Positions 8,229 through 16,560 of a stretch of 41,310 bases of DNA are shown here, one piece after another. Within the stretch, counting starts at the first letter, position 1, and each line of letters starts with the position of its first letter. Both the position numbers and the translations under genes were made by a program. This DNA comes from Algoriphagus marincola HL-49 (GTDB lineage Bacteria; Bacteroidota; Bacteroidia; Cytophagales; Cyclobacteriaceae): NCBI GenBank assembly GCA_001314815.1, contig LJXT01000015.1, positions 1 to 41,310 of the forward strand, read 5' to 3'. The notes beneath the pieces were generated by a model. It was not told the origin of the DNA. It saw only the letters and a program-made list of their open reading frames with translations, and searched no databases.

Positions 8229-8630
8229 ATGCCTCAAACCAAAAGAATTTTGATCACTGATGCGGCGAAAGAAACCATCGATACCTTACGAAGGCGATTC
8301 GGTAACGAATTGATGTTTCACCAAAGCGGAGGTTGCTGTGATGGCTCTTCTCCCATGTGCTTCGAAAAGGGAGATTTTAAGGTAGGCTCTCAAGATGTTT
8401 GGATGGGGAAAGTCTATGGATGTGACTTTTTTATGTCCGCCGATCAGTTTGAGTACTGGAAACACACCCAATTAACTTTAGACATTACTCCAGGTCGAGG
8501 CAGTAGCTTCTCGATCGAAATTCCCATGGGAATCCGGTTCATCATTCGGTCCAGGATATTCACCATGGAAGAGCTTGAAAACCTGGAGCCTATCCTAACC
8601 GGAGAAGAATATTTGGAACAGGAAGCTTGA
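8229..8630 (+). CDS. DUF779 family protein
   Basis: This 133-residue cytoplasmic protein has no signal or membrane segment. The cysteine-rich stretch HQSGGCCDGSSPMCF is the family hallmark of DUF779, and VYGCDFFMSADQFEYW is also conserved. The function is not established. These proteins are repeatedly found next to aldehyde or alcohol dehydrogenases, as here. The grouped cysteines suggest metal or cofactor handling, which is inference. A strong terminator separates it from the dehydrogenase. Confidence 0.9.
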   Translation: MPQTKRILITDAAKETIDTLRRRFGNELMFHQSGGCCDGSSPMCFEKGDFKVGSQDVWMGKVYGCDFFMSADQFEYWKHTQLTLDITPGRGSSFSIEIPMGIRFIIRSRIFTMEELENLEPILTGEEYLEQEA

Positions 8631-8810
8631 TAAGCCTGTACAGTTTCAGACCTATAAGGCTCTCCATGAAATACGATTCTCTTAGAAATGCGAACTAAGC
8701 TCTTTTTTCTAAATTTCCTGATTCCATCCATTAGGAAAGGAAACTTTGCTTAGCAGCCTCATTTCTAAATACTCATTCTTTTACTATCTTAATCAGAATT
8801 TACCCAGCTT

Positions 8811-9974
8811 ATGAAGAAAATTCTGATTTTCCTTTTATCACTCTTTGTGATTTATCTAATCGGGATCAATACGGTCCCTTCCTACATCGAAGCGCAGAGA
8901 AATCCTGTAAAAATCCCAGGTCCCTATGTCGTCTCAGCAGAAGCTCAAGAGCTTTATGACCGACTAGATTTTATCGCTGACCTTCACTGCGATGCTTTGC
9001 TTTGGGGGAGAGATCTGACCAAAAGAGGAGACCGGGGCCATGTGGATTTCCCAAGAATGCGGGAAGGAAATGTTGCTTTGGAGATGTTTACGATCGTTTC
9101 TAAATCTCCAGCCGGTCAAAACATGCAGGTAAACAGCTCCGACGCTTTTGACAATATCACCCCGCTTACCATTGCAAAAGGTGAAAGCCCATCGAACTGG
9201 TTTAGTCTGATCAATCGTACACTTACCCAGGCTCGGGCCTTAGATGGCTTTATTTCCAAAGAAGGTAAAAATGCTATCCTGATTAAGACAAAGGCTGACT
9301 TTGAGAAACTTCTACAAATGCGCGAATCCAATCCAAAAGCTATTGGTGGTATGCTTGGAATCGAAGGAGGACATGCCTTGGAGGGAAATATCGAAAATAT
9401 CGATGCGGTGTACGAAACAGGAATCCGGATGATAGGGCCCACTCATTTCTTTGACAATGAATTTGGCGGCTCAGCTCACGGTGAAAGCGGTCAGGGGCTT
9501 TCGGAGTTTGGCAGAGCAGCCATTGAGCGGATGAATGAACTTGGTATATTCATTGACCTTGCCCATTCATCCCCAGCAATTGTAGAAGATGTGCTTAATC
9601 TAAGTAATGAACCTGTAATGGTTTCCCATACGGGAGTAAGAGCTGTATTAGACTCCCAGCGAAACCTTAGCGATGAGCAAATTCAAAGAATTGCAAAAAA
9701 CGGAGGAATCATCGGGATTGCTTTTTTTGATATGGCAGTCGGCACACCGGAAATCCCTAACATTATCGCTTCTATCAAACACGTGCGTGATTTGGTAGGA
9801 ATTGAGTATGTAGCCTTAGGTTCCGATTACGATGGCTCAGTTGCTGTTCCATTTGATATTACAGGATTACCGCTGATCGTGGAAGGACTTCTAGAAGCAG
9901 GTTTCTCAGAATCTGAAATAAGGGCTGTAATGGGAGAGAATGTAAAGCAGTTTTTCTTAAAAAATCTCCGCTAA
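8811..9974 (+). CDS. membrane dipeptidase, renal dipeptidase family (M19)
   Basis: A zinc dipeptidase of the amidohydrolase fold. The 387-residue protein starts with a hydrophobic signal or anchor (MKKILIFLLSLFVIYLIG), so it works outside the cytoplasm. Family motifs are visible: DLHCDAL (first metal site, HxD), LGIEGGHAL (bridging glutamate), LTH-type GPTHFFDNEFGG, DLAHSS and VSHTGVR for the metal histidines, and GSDYDG near the end. It begins a tight gene run; the VIT-family gene starts 2 bp after its stop. Substrates are probably dipeptides, possibly D-containing ones; that is family knowledge. Confidence 0.93.
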   Translation: MKKILIFLLSLFVIYLIGINTVPSYIEAQRNPVKIPGPYVVSAEAQELYDRLDFIADLHCDALLWGRDLTKRGDRGHVDFPRMREGNVALEMFTIVSKSPAGQNMQVNSSDAFDNITPLTIAKGESPSNWFSLINRTLTQARALDGFISKEGKNAILIKTKADFEKLLQMRESNPKAIGGMLGIEGGHALEGNIENIDAVYETGIRMIGPTHFFDNEFGGSAHGESGQGLSEFGRAAIERMNELGIFIDLAHSSPAIVEDVLNLSNEPVMVSHTGVRAVLDSQRNLSDEQIQRIAKNGGIIGIAFFDMAVGTPEIPNIIASIKHVRDLVGIEYVALGSDYDGSVAVPFDITGLPLIVEGLLEAGFSESEIRAVMGENVKQFFLKNLR

Positions 9975-9976
9975 TC

Positions 9977-10702
9977 ATGAACGAGAGAGTATTACATCAG
10001 GAATCTGAACGCTTTGGCAAACTTCAAGAATACATGCGAGAGTTTGTCTACGGAGGTATAGACGGAGCAGTTACCACTTTTGCAGTAGTAGCAGGAGGCT
10101 TTGGAGCCAATCTCGACACGGGAATCATCATTATTCTTGGCTTTGCAAATCTTCTTGCTGATGGTTTCTCTATGTCTGTAGGGGCCTATCTTTCTGCCAA
10201 AACCGACCGGGAGAATTTCAAAAAACATGAGAAAATCGAATATTGGGAGGTAGAAAATATACCTGAAAAGGAACGGGAAGAAATCCGCGAAATCTATGAG
10301 GCAAAAGGTTTCAAAGGTGAGTTGTTAGAAAAAGTCGTAGACCAAATCTGCTCGGACAAGGATCTTTGGGTAGCCGAGATGATGAAAGATGAACTCGAAA
10401 TGATGGAAGAGAATAAAAGTCCCTTCAAAATCGGGTTAGCCACATTGATTTCCTTCATCCTGGTCGGATTTATCCCCCTTCTGGTTTATTTGATTGATTT
10501 CTTTAGCCCCATCGATAAGCATCTTTTTTTATTCACCAGCATCCTAACCGGCCTAGCTTTTATCATAATTGGTTGGATGAAAAGCTGGGTCAATCAAACT
10601 GCAGCAGGTAAGAGTATTTTCGAAACACTAGGTTTGGGCTTACTGGCTGCCATTGTGGCATTTTATGTCGGGGATTTATTAGAAGGATTTTTTATCAAAT
10701 AG
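9977..10702 (+). CDS. VIT/CCC1-family iron or manganese transporter
   Basis: This 241-residue inner-membrane protein opens with REFVYGGIDGAVTTFAVVAG, the signature first helix of the VIT1/CCC1 family. A second conserved helix follows (NLLADGFSMSVGAYLSAKTD). A charged cytoplasmic metal-binding region rich in Glu covers about residues 80-140 (EKEREEIREIYEAKGF, MKDELEMMEENK), and three more helices complete it. Relatives export Fe2+ or Mn2+ from the cytosol. It lies 2 bp after the dipeptidase and 4 bp before the DUF5995 gene, so all three are likely one transcript. No metal-responsive operator is obvious. Confidence 0.93.
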   Translation: MNERVLHQESERFGKLQEYMREFVYGGIDGAVTTFAVVAGGFGANLDTGIIIILGFANLLADGFSMSVGAYLSAKTDRENFKKHEKIEYWEVENIPEKEREEIREIYEAKGFKGELLEKVVDQICSDKDLWVAEMMKDELEMMEENKSPFKIGLATLISFILVGFIPLLVYLIDFFSPIDKHLFLFTSILTGLAFIIIGWMKSWVNQTAAGKSIFETLGLGLLAAIVAFYVGDLLEGFFIK

Positions 10703-10706
10703 GTAA

Positions 10707-11471
10707 ATGACAAAAATCGAAGAGGTTCTTAAAAAATTGGATCAAATCATTTCTGAATGCCGTTCCAAGCAAAGTCGGATCGGATATTTTGCGATTCTTT
10801 ACAGGCAAGTCACACGAAGGGTCAGAGATGGAATTCTGGCAGGAGAATTCGAAGACAATCCTCGAATGGAAGTCCTAGATGTACTTTTTGCCAAGCGATT
10901 TATCGACGCGTATGAAGATTGGGTGCAAAGTCGAGCAATCACTGAAAGCTGGAGATTGGCTTTTGAGGCCAGCAGAAACACCAAGCATCTCGTATTGCAA
11001 CACTTACTCTTGGGCATCAACGCCCATATCAATTTGGACCTTGGAATCGCTGCCTCTGAAACTATGAAAGGGAAAGATCTTCAAGGGATCAAAAGTGATT
11101 TTGACCAAATCAATTTCATTCTTTCAGAGCTAGTCGACGATGTGAAAGCTAATATTAGTAAGGTTTCTCCAATTTTTGGCTGGCTAATCCCCTTGGCAAA
11201 AGGTCGGGATGAGATGCTTCTTAATTTTTCGATTCAAATTGCCAGAGACGGTGCTTGGAAATATGCTGGAGAGTATCACATTGACCCAAATAAAAACTTT
11301 CAGATTCAGGACCGAGATAAAAACATTGCCACTCTCGCAAGAAAGCTGATCAATCCTGGAAAATTCCTAGGATTTATCATCAAAATCGTCGGATTCGTGG
11401 AGTGGAAATCGGTGAGCAAAACGATAGATCAATTGGATCAGGTAGCCGCTGAGAGCCTAAAAAGATTTTGA
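10707..11471 (+). CDS. DUF5995 family protein
   Basis: This 254-residue protein matches DUF5995 by the central block RFIDAYEDWVQSRAITESWRL and by LQHLLLGINAHINLDLGIAAS. It has no signal peptide or membrane helix and is probably mainly helical. The conserved HINLDLG histidine and the LLGINAH histidine look like functional residues, but no activity is known to me. It starts 4 bp after the transporter gene and ends a three-gene run; it converges on the toxin gene with a 13-bp gap. Confidence 0.85.
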   Translation: MTKIEEVLKKLDQIISECRSKQSRIGYFAILYRQVTRRVRDGILAGEFEDNPRMEVLDVLFAKRFIDAYEDWVQSRAITESWRLAFEASRNTKHLVLQHLLLGINAHINLDLGIAASETMKGKDLQGIKSDFDQINFILSELVDDVKANISKVSPIFGWLIPLAKGRDEMLLNFSIQIARDGAWKYAGEYHIDPNKNFQIQDRDKNIATLARKLINPGKFLGFIIKIVGFVEWKSVSKTIDQLDQVAAESLKRF

Positions 11472-11484
11472 ACCCGTAGGCGAT

Positions 11485-11901
11485 TTAAAATACCACTTCA
11501 TCCAGGAATCTCTTACAGTCATAAACGGGAATCTCTGAAAAATAAAAGCCTTCCGGATCCTCGGTGATGATGGCTTGACATTCATCTTGCAAAGCGGAAT
11601 AATACTCCAAGCCATCCTCGAAATCTACCACACTAGGATCAGAAACTGCTCGAAAAATCACTATCGAATCGACTGAAGCAATATGAAGCTTGGAAGAAAG
11701 GACTTCCATTTTTCGTTTAGCGAGGCCTGCGCCACTTTTTTTCTCGGCAAAATAGAAAGCAATAGCCAAGCAAATGGGTGTGGTATAAAGTTGATAGCGA
11801 AGCTGATCAGCCAAACTTAAGATTCGTGCCGAATGCGGAAAAAGCGGATATTCCTTATTCAACACGGAAACCAAAACATTCGCATCTAGAAAAACCTTCA
11901 T
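11485..11901 (-). CDS. PIN-domain toxin of a type II toxin-antitoxin pair
   Basis: This 138-residue protein is a PIN-domain nuclease. It begins MKVFLDANVLVSVL with the first acidic residue (D6). The later acidic block is VVDFEDGLEYYSALQ, and it ends with ITEDPEGF, the ITxDxxxF pattern of VapC-like toxins. PIN toxins cut RNA. The gene overlaps the antitoxin gene by 4 bp (ATGA) and follows it, the standard order. The specific RNA target is unknown. Confidence 0.9.
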   Translation of the reverse strand: MKVFLDANVLVSVLNKEYPLFPHSARILSLADQLRYQLYTTPICLAIAFYFAEKKSGAGLAKRKMEVLSSKLHIASVDSIVIFRAVSDPSVVDFEDGLEYYSALQDECQAIITEDPEGFYFSEIPVYDCKRFLDEVVF

Positions 11902-12167
11902 TTTTTGCTGCCAAAAAACTCATCTTTCATTGCCTTTCGACTCGATGCGGTGCGCTTGTATTCTACCTCACCCTCAGACACCATATTCACCCAATCAGCA
12001 ATTGGAAGCTCTTCCAACGATTGGTAATTTTTGGAAGTCATCTGGGCATAAAGAAATTCCGTCAGTCGGGAAAGACTGATGTTGTTTTGATTGGCAAAAT
12101 CCTTGGCTCGGTCGATGATGTCTTTATTGAAAGACAAAGTGATTTTAGTGTCCATGGCTTCTTTCAT
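11898..12167 (-). CDS. DUF6364-type antitoxin
   Basis: This 89-residue protein opens with KITLSFNKDIIDRAKDFANQNNISLSRLTEFL. That resembles a ribbon-helix-helix DNA-binding unit and matches the DUF6364 family usually paired with PIN toxins. The C-terminal half is charged and probably wraps the toxin. A start at the second methionine (12155) is also possible. It overlaps the PIN gene by 4 bp and would repress its own promoter in the usual way; I did not find a clear operator in the short upstream gap. Confidence 0.85.
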   Translation of the reverse strand: MKEAMDTKITLSFNKDIIDRAKDFANQNNISLSRLTEFLYAQMTSKNYQSLEELPIADWVNMVSEGEVEYKRTASSRKAMKDEFFGSKK

Positions 12168-12237
12168 TTAAAACCTGCCGTAAAGAAAAATAAATTTACA
12201 CGTATTTCAAAACAACTCCCTGATTTTCTTCGCTTTT

Positions 12238-13338
12238 TCAATCCCAATTTGCCAATTCCCGATCAGTTTCAGCTCGGTTTTTTCGGTTGATTTTTTCTTT
12301 TTTCAAGTCAGTAGCGTAGAAGTGAGTGTCTTGAAAATAACCAACCCGAGCATCCGACTCACCTTTTGCAATGACCCATTTTTCTCCTTTAAATAGTTTT
12401 ACCTTTTCCTCATGAAGTTCAAGAAGTTCGTCATAAGGCCCACGAGGTGATATCAATTTGACAAAAATCGGTGCCGTCTCGATCGCGATGAAAAGCAGCA
12501 CAATGAAAGTGTTGGCTAAAGCCATAGCCGAACTTTCGCCAGTCAAAGTGGAAAGCCCATCTATCCGCGCGGCTAGTCCATCAAAGCCCTCGATACCCGG
12601 TTGCTGCTTTTCAAACTCTGCCTGACGCAAAGCCATAAACTCCCGAATCTGGGCCTCTAGTGTGTCAATTCGAACTTGGTTTCTGCTTCGCAAATCATTC
12701 AAAACCAGCTGCGCCGCATCCAGCTGTTGTTCTTTTTTCTTGGCATTTGTACCAAGCCCTACAATCCCGCTAGTACCTGAAGTCTTATCGCCGAATCGCT
12801 CTGCATCATATTCCTTCTGAAGTTGATCGCGAAAAGCCTCCGCCTCAGAAACCTCTGCTTTTAGCGTCTCTATTCCAGATTCCAATTCTTGAATTTCAGG
12901 AAAGCCCTTGGCCAAATTAGCTTTGGATTGAGCGATGAATTCAGTCTTCTTTTCGTCCAATTTCCGATTGATTTCCCGCTCAAACATTTTCAATTCCAAA
13001 GGCTTAGAAATGACCAAGGCCAATAAAACGGCCAAGACCAATCTTGGAATGGCTAGCTTCCATTCTGCCCATGCATTCCCATTTTTCCGCATACTGGAAA
13101 CGATAAACCGATCCAAATTGAAAATCATCAAGCCCCAAAGCATCCCAAATAAAATCGCAGGCCAAAGGCTTTGAAATACGGTATGAAGGGCATAGCCTGC
13201 GGCCAAAGCTGCCAAAACTCCAGTAAAAAACACAGTCGCACCGATGCCAACATACTTATTGGATTCGGTGGGCGTTCGCTTCAAAATGGAAAAATTGGCT
13301 CCGCTGCAAAACCAAAAAAATCTAGTCAATTGATTCAT
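12238..13338 (-). CDS. DUF4407 membrane protein with coiled coil
   Basis: This 366-residue protein matches DUF4407: FFWFCSGANFSILKRTPTESNKYVG at the start, then helices around residues 30-80 and 90-112. LIFNLDRFIVSSM-type sequence follows (LMIFNLDRFIVSS). A long charged coiled coil covers roughly residues 118-235 and is followed by a last helix (FIVLLFIAIETAPIFVKLIS, about 283-303). The C-terminal tail is polar. The function is unknown. The topology suggests a soluble coiled-coil domain held between membrane segments. It is a single-gene unit, divergent from the SGNH hydrolase. Confidence 0.85.
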   Translation of the reverse strand: MNQLTRFFWFCSGANFSILKRTPTESNKYVGIGATVFFTGVLAALAAGYALHTVFQSLWPAILFGMLWGLMIFNLDRFIVSSMRKNGNAWAEWKLAIPRLVLAVLLALVISKPLELKMFEREINRKLDEKKTEFIAQSKANLAKGFPEIQELESGIETLKAEVSEAEAFRDQLQKEYDAERFGDKTSGTSGIVGLGTNAKKKEQQLDAAQLVLNDLRSRNQVRIDTLEAQIREFMALRQAEFEKQQPGIEGFDGLAARIDGLSTLTGESSAMALANTFIVLLFIAIETAPIFVKLISPRGPYDELLELHEEKVKLFKGEKWVIAKGESDARVGYFQDTHFYATDLKKEKINRKNRAETDRELANWD

Positions 13339-13440
13339 AATAAAGGCATTTGGTGATCTGTTTGATACTTAACGCCAAAATGCATGCAAAACAGATGGGC
13401 TGTTTTCTCATTGGGGCGGAATGCCTAGATTGGGGGCAGA

Positions 13441-13482
13441 AAGCTTGTTTTTCGTGTCAAAACATCAGAAATGAACAAGCTT
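13441..13482. repeat. inverted repeat upstream of the SGNH hydrolase
   Basis: AAGCTTGTT (13441-13449) and AACAAGCTT (13474-13482) are exact 9-bp inverted arms with a 24-base loop. It lies in the divergent region between DUF4407 and the hydrolase. It could be an operator or an RNA hairpin in the leader; no function can be assigned. Confidence 0.5.
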
Positions 13483-13561
13483 GAAAAGCGTACGATCTGT
13501 TCGGTTTCGTTCAGTGGATGAACGGTTTTGGATCAGGGCTATTTTGAATTATGTTTGGAAA

Positions 13562-14230
13562 ATGAAAACGACCTTAGTTTCCCTTTTCTTTTTGATCGGC
13601 TTTTTCATTGGAGAAGTCCAATCTCAGACTGTTCCTTTTGACAAGGAAGTCAAACTTATTACTGACAGACTAAAACGCGAGGGTTATCAGGTGGGAAGCA
13701 CGCTTTTCACAGGAAGCTCTTCGATACGGATGTGGGTCAGCCTCCAGGAAGATTTCCCTCAAAAACCAATCATTAATACCGGGTTTGGCGGATCTACTGC
13801 AGCGGATCTGAAGAGGCATTTATACCCCTTGGTTTTACAATTGCGACCCGCACGAGTATTTATTTACGAGGGAGACAATGACATCAACAATGGTACACCG
13901 ATCGATGAAATCATGGCCGACCTCGAGCAGATTGTGATGCGGATTCAAGTGGTAGACCCAAATTGCCAGGTCTATCTAATCAGTGCAAAACCAAGCCCTT
14001 CGAGATGGGACAAAAAAGAGCAATACTTGGCACTGAATGAAGCTATGAAGTCCTACACCGAAAAAAAAGAAAATGTAGGTTTTGTAGACGTCTGGACCCC
14101 TATGCTTGACGAAGATGGGAATCCTAAGTCCGACATATTTCTAGAAGACCAACTTCATATGAATAAGGCTGGATATGATATTTGGAGAGAGATTTTTGCA
14201 AAATATTTCCCTGAGGAAACTCTCCAATAA
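13562..14230 (+). CDS. exported SGNH/GDSL-type hydrolase
   Basis: The ATG at 13562 gives 222 residues with a clean signal peptide (MKTTLVSLFFLIGFFIGEVQSQ), so I prefer it to the ATG at 13481, which adds 27 residues without character. SGNH blocks are visible: FTGSSSIRMW (nucleophile serine block, GSSS form), NTGFGGSTAADL (glycine), YEGDNDINNG (asparagine) and DQLHMNKAGYDIW (catalytic His). The enzyme is probably a periplasmic or outer-membrane esterase acting on acylated sugars or lipids; the substrate is unknown. Its stop codon abuts the stop codon of the convergent barrel gene with no bases between. Confidence 0.9.
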   Translation: MKTTLVSLFFLIGFFIGEVQSQTVPFDKEVKLITDRLKREGYQVGSTLFTGSSSIRMWVSLQEDFPQKPIINTGFGGSTAADLKRHLYPLVLQLRPARVFIYEGDNDINNGTPIDEIMADLEQIVMRIQVVDPNCQVYLISAKPSPSRWDKKEQYLALNEAMKSYTEKKENVGFVDVWTPMLDEDGNPKSDIFLEDQLHMNKAGYDIWREIFAKYFPEETLQ

Positions 14231-14824
14231 TTAAGGGCCAAAAACACGTAGGGAAAGTGCCAAAACAATCTGCTCTGAACGAAAGCTTTTGTCTGCACCC
14301 AGAATCCTATCCAGATTGATTCGCTGGTCATTGAATTCCCGCTCATAGCGAAGATCCAGACCAACAGGACCTATCGCTACTCCAAAGCCAAACTGATACC
14401 CAAGTCGAAGTCGCTTATTGAACTTTGATGATTGGGAGGGTAAAAAATTATCCTCTAAAGTATAATGCACTGAAGGTCCTCCAAAAGCAGTCAGGATCTT
14501 AAATAAGCGAATCCCCACCAAAACAGGCACATCTATCCGTTGGGTAAATGCTTCTCCATTGACCGTTTGGAATCGAGTCTCAGTAAATACCGCCTCAGGT
14601 CGCAAATAGATATCGTAGGAGTTCATGGTGTAAAAAAGCCCCGCATGATAGCCTACATTTCCAAAAGGCTCCTTCCAAACCTGTCCAGCATCTTTAAAAT
14701 ACTTACCCGAGGTATTGTAGTTAGTACCAAACTTCAAGCCTAGTCCTGAACCCTGCTGTGCATGCAATTGGAGTGGAGCTATGATTAGAAAAAAGAGTAG
14801 AAATAAACAGTTCAGCTTTGCCAT
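14231..14824 (-). CDS. PorT-like outer-membrane beta-barrel protein
   Basis: This 197-residue protein has a signal peptide (MAKLNCLFLLFFLIIAPLQLHAQ). Alternating strands follow (SYDIYLRPEAVFTETRF, RLRLGYQFGFGVAIGPVGLDLRYEREF), and it ends QIVLALSLRVFGP. These are features of the outer-membrane beta-barrel (PorT-like) family common in Bacteroidota. The length suits a small eight-strand barrel. The role is unknown. It is convergent with the SGNH hydrolase and its stop touches that gene's stop. Confidence 0.85.
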   Translation of the reverse strand: MAKLNCLFLLFFLIIAPLQLHAQQGSGLGLKFGTNYNTSGKYFKDAGQVWKEPFGNVGYHAGLFYTMNSYDIYLRPEAVFTETRFQTVNGEAFTQRIDVPVLVGIRLFKILTAFGGPSVHYTLEDNFLPSQSSKFNKRLRLGYQFGFGVAIGPVGLDLRYEREFNDQRINLDRILGADKSFRSEQIVLALSLRVFGP

Positions 14825-15009
14825 CGCTAGAAGGTTTTGTAAGAAGTCGATGCAGAATCCCTTTTTGTAATTTGTGGGACAATCCTTTTTCGAATTTTTT
14901 TACGTATCTAAAGTCAATGAATCAAAACAGAAACCAGATTGTTGGGTTTAAGAGTTGGTTCAAGATTAAGAATTACAAAAACCGAACCGAACAACATTAA
15001 TCCATCAGA

Positions 15010-16119
15010 ATGTATCATATAAAAACCAACTACAGCATTATGCTTATTTTCATGCTTGGACTCTTTTTGGCTTGCGGTAGTCCCCAGGAGTCCGCCGAAA
15101 CTCAGGAACTGACAAAAGACGATAGCCAAAAACTTGCTCAATTTTCAGGAAAAACTGAATTAGCCACTTTTGCAGGAGGTTGTTTTTGGTGTGTCGAAGC
15201 ACCCTTTGAAGATCTAGACGGAGTCATCACGGTAATCTCCGGCTATGCCGGTGGGAAAGAAAAAAACCCTACTTATGGCGAAGTCAGCAGTGGTAGAACC
15301 TCTCATCGTGAATCTGTTCAGATCACCTATGATCCAGAAGTAATCAGTTTTTCAGAATTGGTAGACATCTTTTGGCAAACCTTCGATCCTACAGATGTAG
15401 GGGGTTCATTCTATGATCGGGGATCTCAGTACGAGTCGGCTATTTTCTTTCACTCTGCTGAGCAAAAAAGAGTAGCTGAAGACTCCAAAAAGCTCTTGGA
15501 TGAATCAGGAAGATTCGAAAAGCCAATAGCCACACCTATTATCAAGTACACCAATTTCTACCCGGCAGAGGAATACCATCAGGATTACTACAAAAAGAAT
15601 CCGGCTGATTACTACGCCTATCGAAAGGGGAGCGGAAGAGATGCCTTTATCAAAAAACACTGGCCTGAACTCAGTGCAGAAAAATATCCGGCAATGCCCA
15701 AGGAAGAGTTAAAAGAAAAACTCACTCCTCTCCAGTATGAAGTAACGATGGCAGACGCTACCGAATATGCCTATCAAAATGAATACAATGGAAACAAGGA
15801 AGAAGGAATCTATGTGTGCATCGTATCTGGAGCACCACTATTCAGCTCAAAGGATAAATATGAATCTGGATCAGGTTGGCCCAGTTTTACAAAGCCGATC
15901 GATGCCCGCCTTATAGACAAACCAATCGATAAAAGTGTAGGTATGACCCGGGTAGAAGTAAGAAGTAAGCTGGGAAACAGTCATGTTGGTCACGTATTCT
16001 ATGATGGCCCCGCTCCTACTGGACTACGTTATTGTATGAATTCAGCAGCGATGAAATTCATCCCCAAATCTGAAATGGAATCAGCTGGATATGGGGAATA
16101 CCTCTGGCTGGTAGACTAA
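15010..16119 (+). CDS. msrAB: lipoprotein peptide-methionine sulfoxide reductase, MsrA-MsrB fusion
   Basis: Repairs oxidised methionine outside the cytoplasm, with MsrA acting on the S and MsrB on the R sulfoxide. A lipoprotein signal (MLGLFLAC, lipid cysteine C22) precedes an MsrA domain with GGCFWC (nucleophile C58) and [11 protein letters not shown]. After a linker at about residues 215-240 comes an MsrB domain ([38 protein letters not shown] with C342). The zinc-binding CxxC pairs of many MsrB proteins are not seen. The 369-residue length fits a two-domain fusion. An external reducing partner is required but is not encoded next door. Confidence 0.95.
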   Translation: MYHIKTNYSIMLIFMLGLFLACGSPQESAETQELTKDDSQKLAQFSGKTELATFAGGCFWCVEAPFEDLDGVITVISGYAGGKEKNPTYGEVSSGRTSHRESVQITYDPEVISFSELVDIFWQTFDPTDVGGSFYDRGSQYESAIFFHSAEQKRVAEDSKKLLDESGRFEKPIATPIIKYTNFYPAEEYHQDYYKKNPADYYAYRKGSGRDAFIKKHWPELSAEKYPAMPKEELKEKLTPLQYEVTMADATEYAYQNEYNGNKEEGIYVCIVSGAPLFSSKDKYESGSGWPSFTKPIDARLIDKPIDKSVGMTRVEVRSKLGNSHVGHVFYDGPAPTGLRYCMNSAAMKFIPKSEMESAGYGEYLWLVD

Positions 16120-16560
16120 ATATTCTTAACCTAATAGAATACATTTTTTAAAAGTTTGAAAATAAATTCGCTCTACTTTGTCCTGAATGAAAGCCTTCTT
16201 TGAGTTTTCCATTAATATAGAAAACCATTGAAGGTTTTTTATTACTCAGATAGTAGAGAATAAAGAATAAAATGATTTGTAAACTACTTTTTTTGAATTT
16301 TGCACCATGATTTCTCCTCTTAACCTTTGGGACAAATTATAATCACGGACTGTTTATATTATCAAAATGTAATAAAAACAATAATTTTTATATTTTTTGG
16401 AGCTCATTCAATTCTTTTTCATTATTATTTCATATAAAATATAAATTATTGATTTACAGCTTTATCAAAATAAAATTTGGTAAATAGTTTTTGAATTCTT
16501 AATAAATTGCCGAAGATTAGCTATTTGAAGAAGATTAAAGGAGAAAATCACCCCCTAAAA
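16120..16560. other. AT-rich gene-free region with a weak terminator hairpin
   Basis: About 440 bp without a convincing gene. AAAACC (16221-16226) and GGTTTT (16233-16238) form a short stem before a T-rich run and may end the msrAB transcript. GTTTTC (16204-16209) and GAAAAC (16220-16225) can form a competing stem with the same bases. The rest is very AT-rich, and no clear promoter box was found. Confidence 0.45.
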
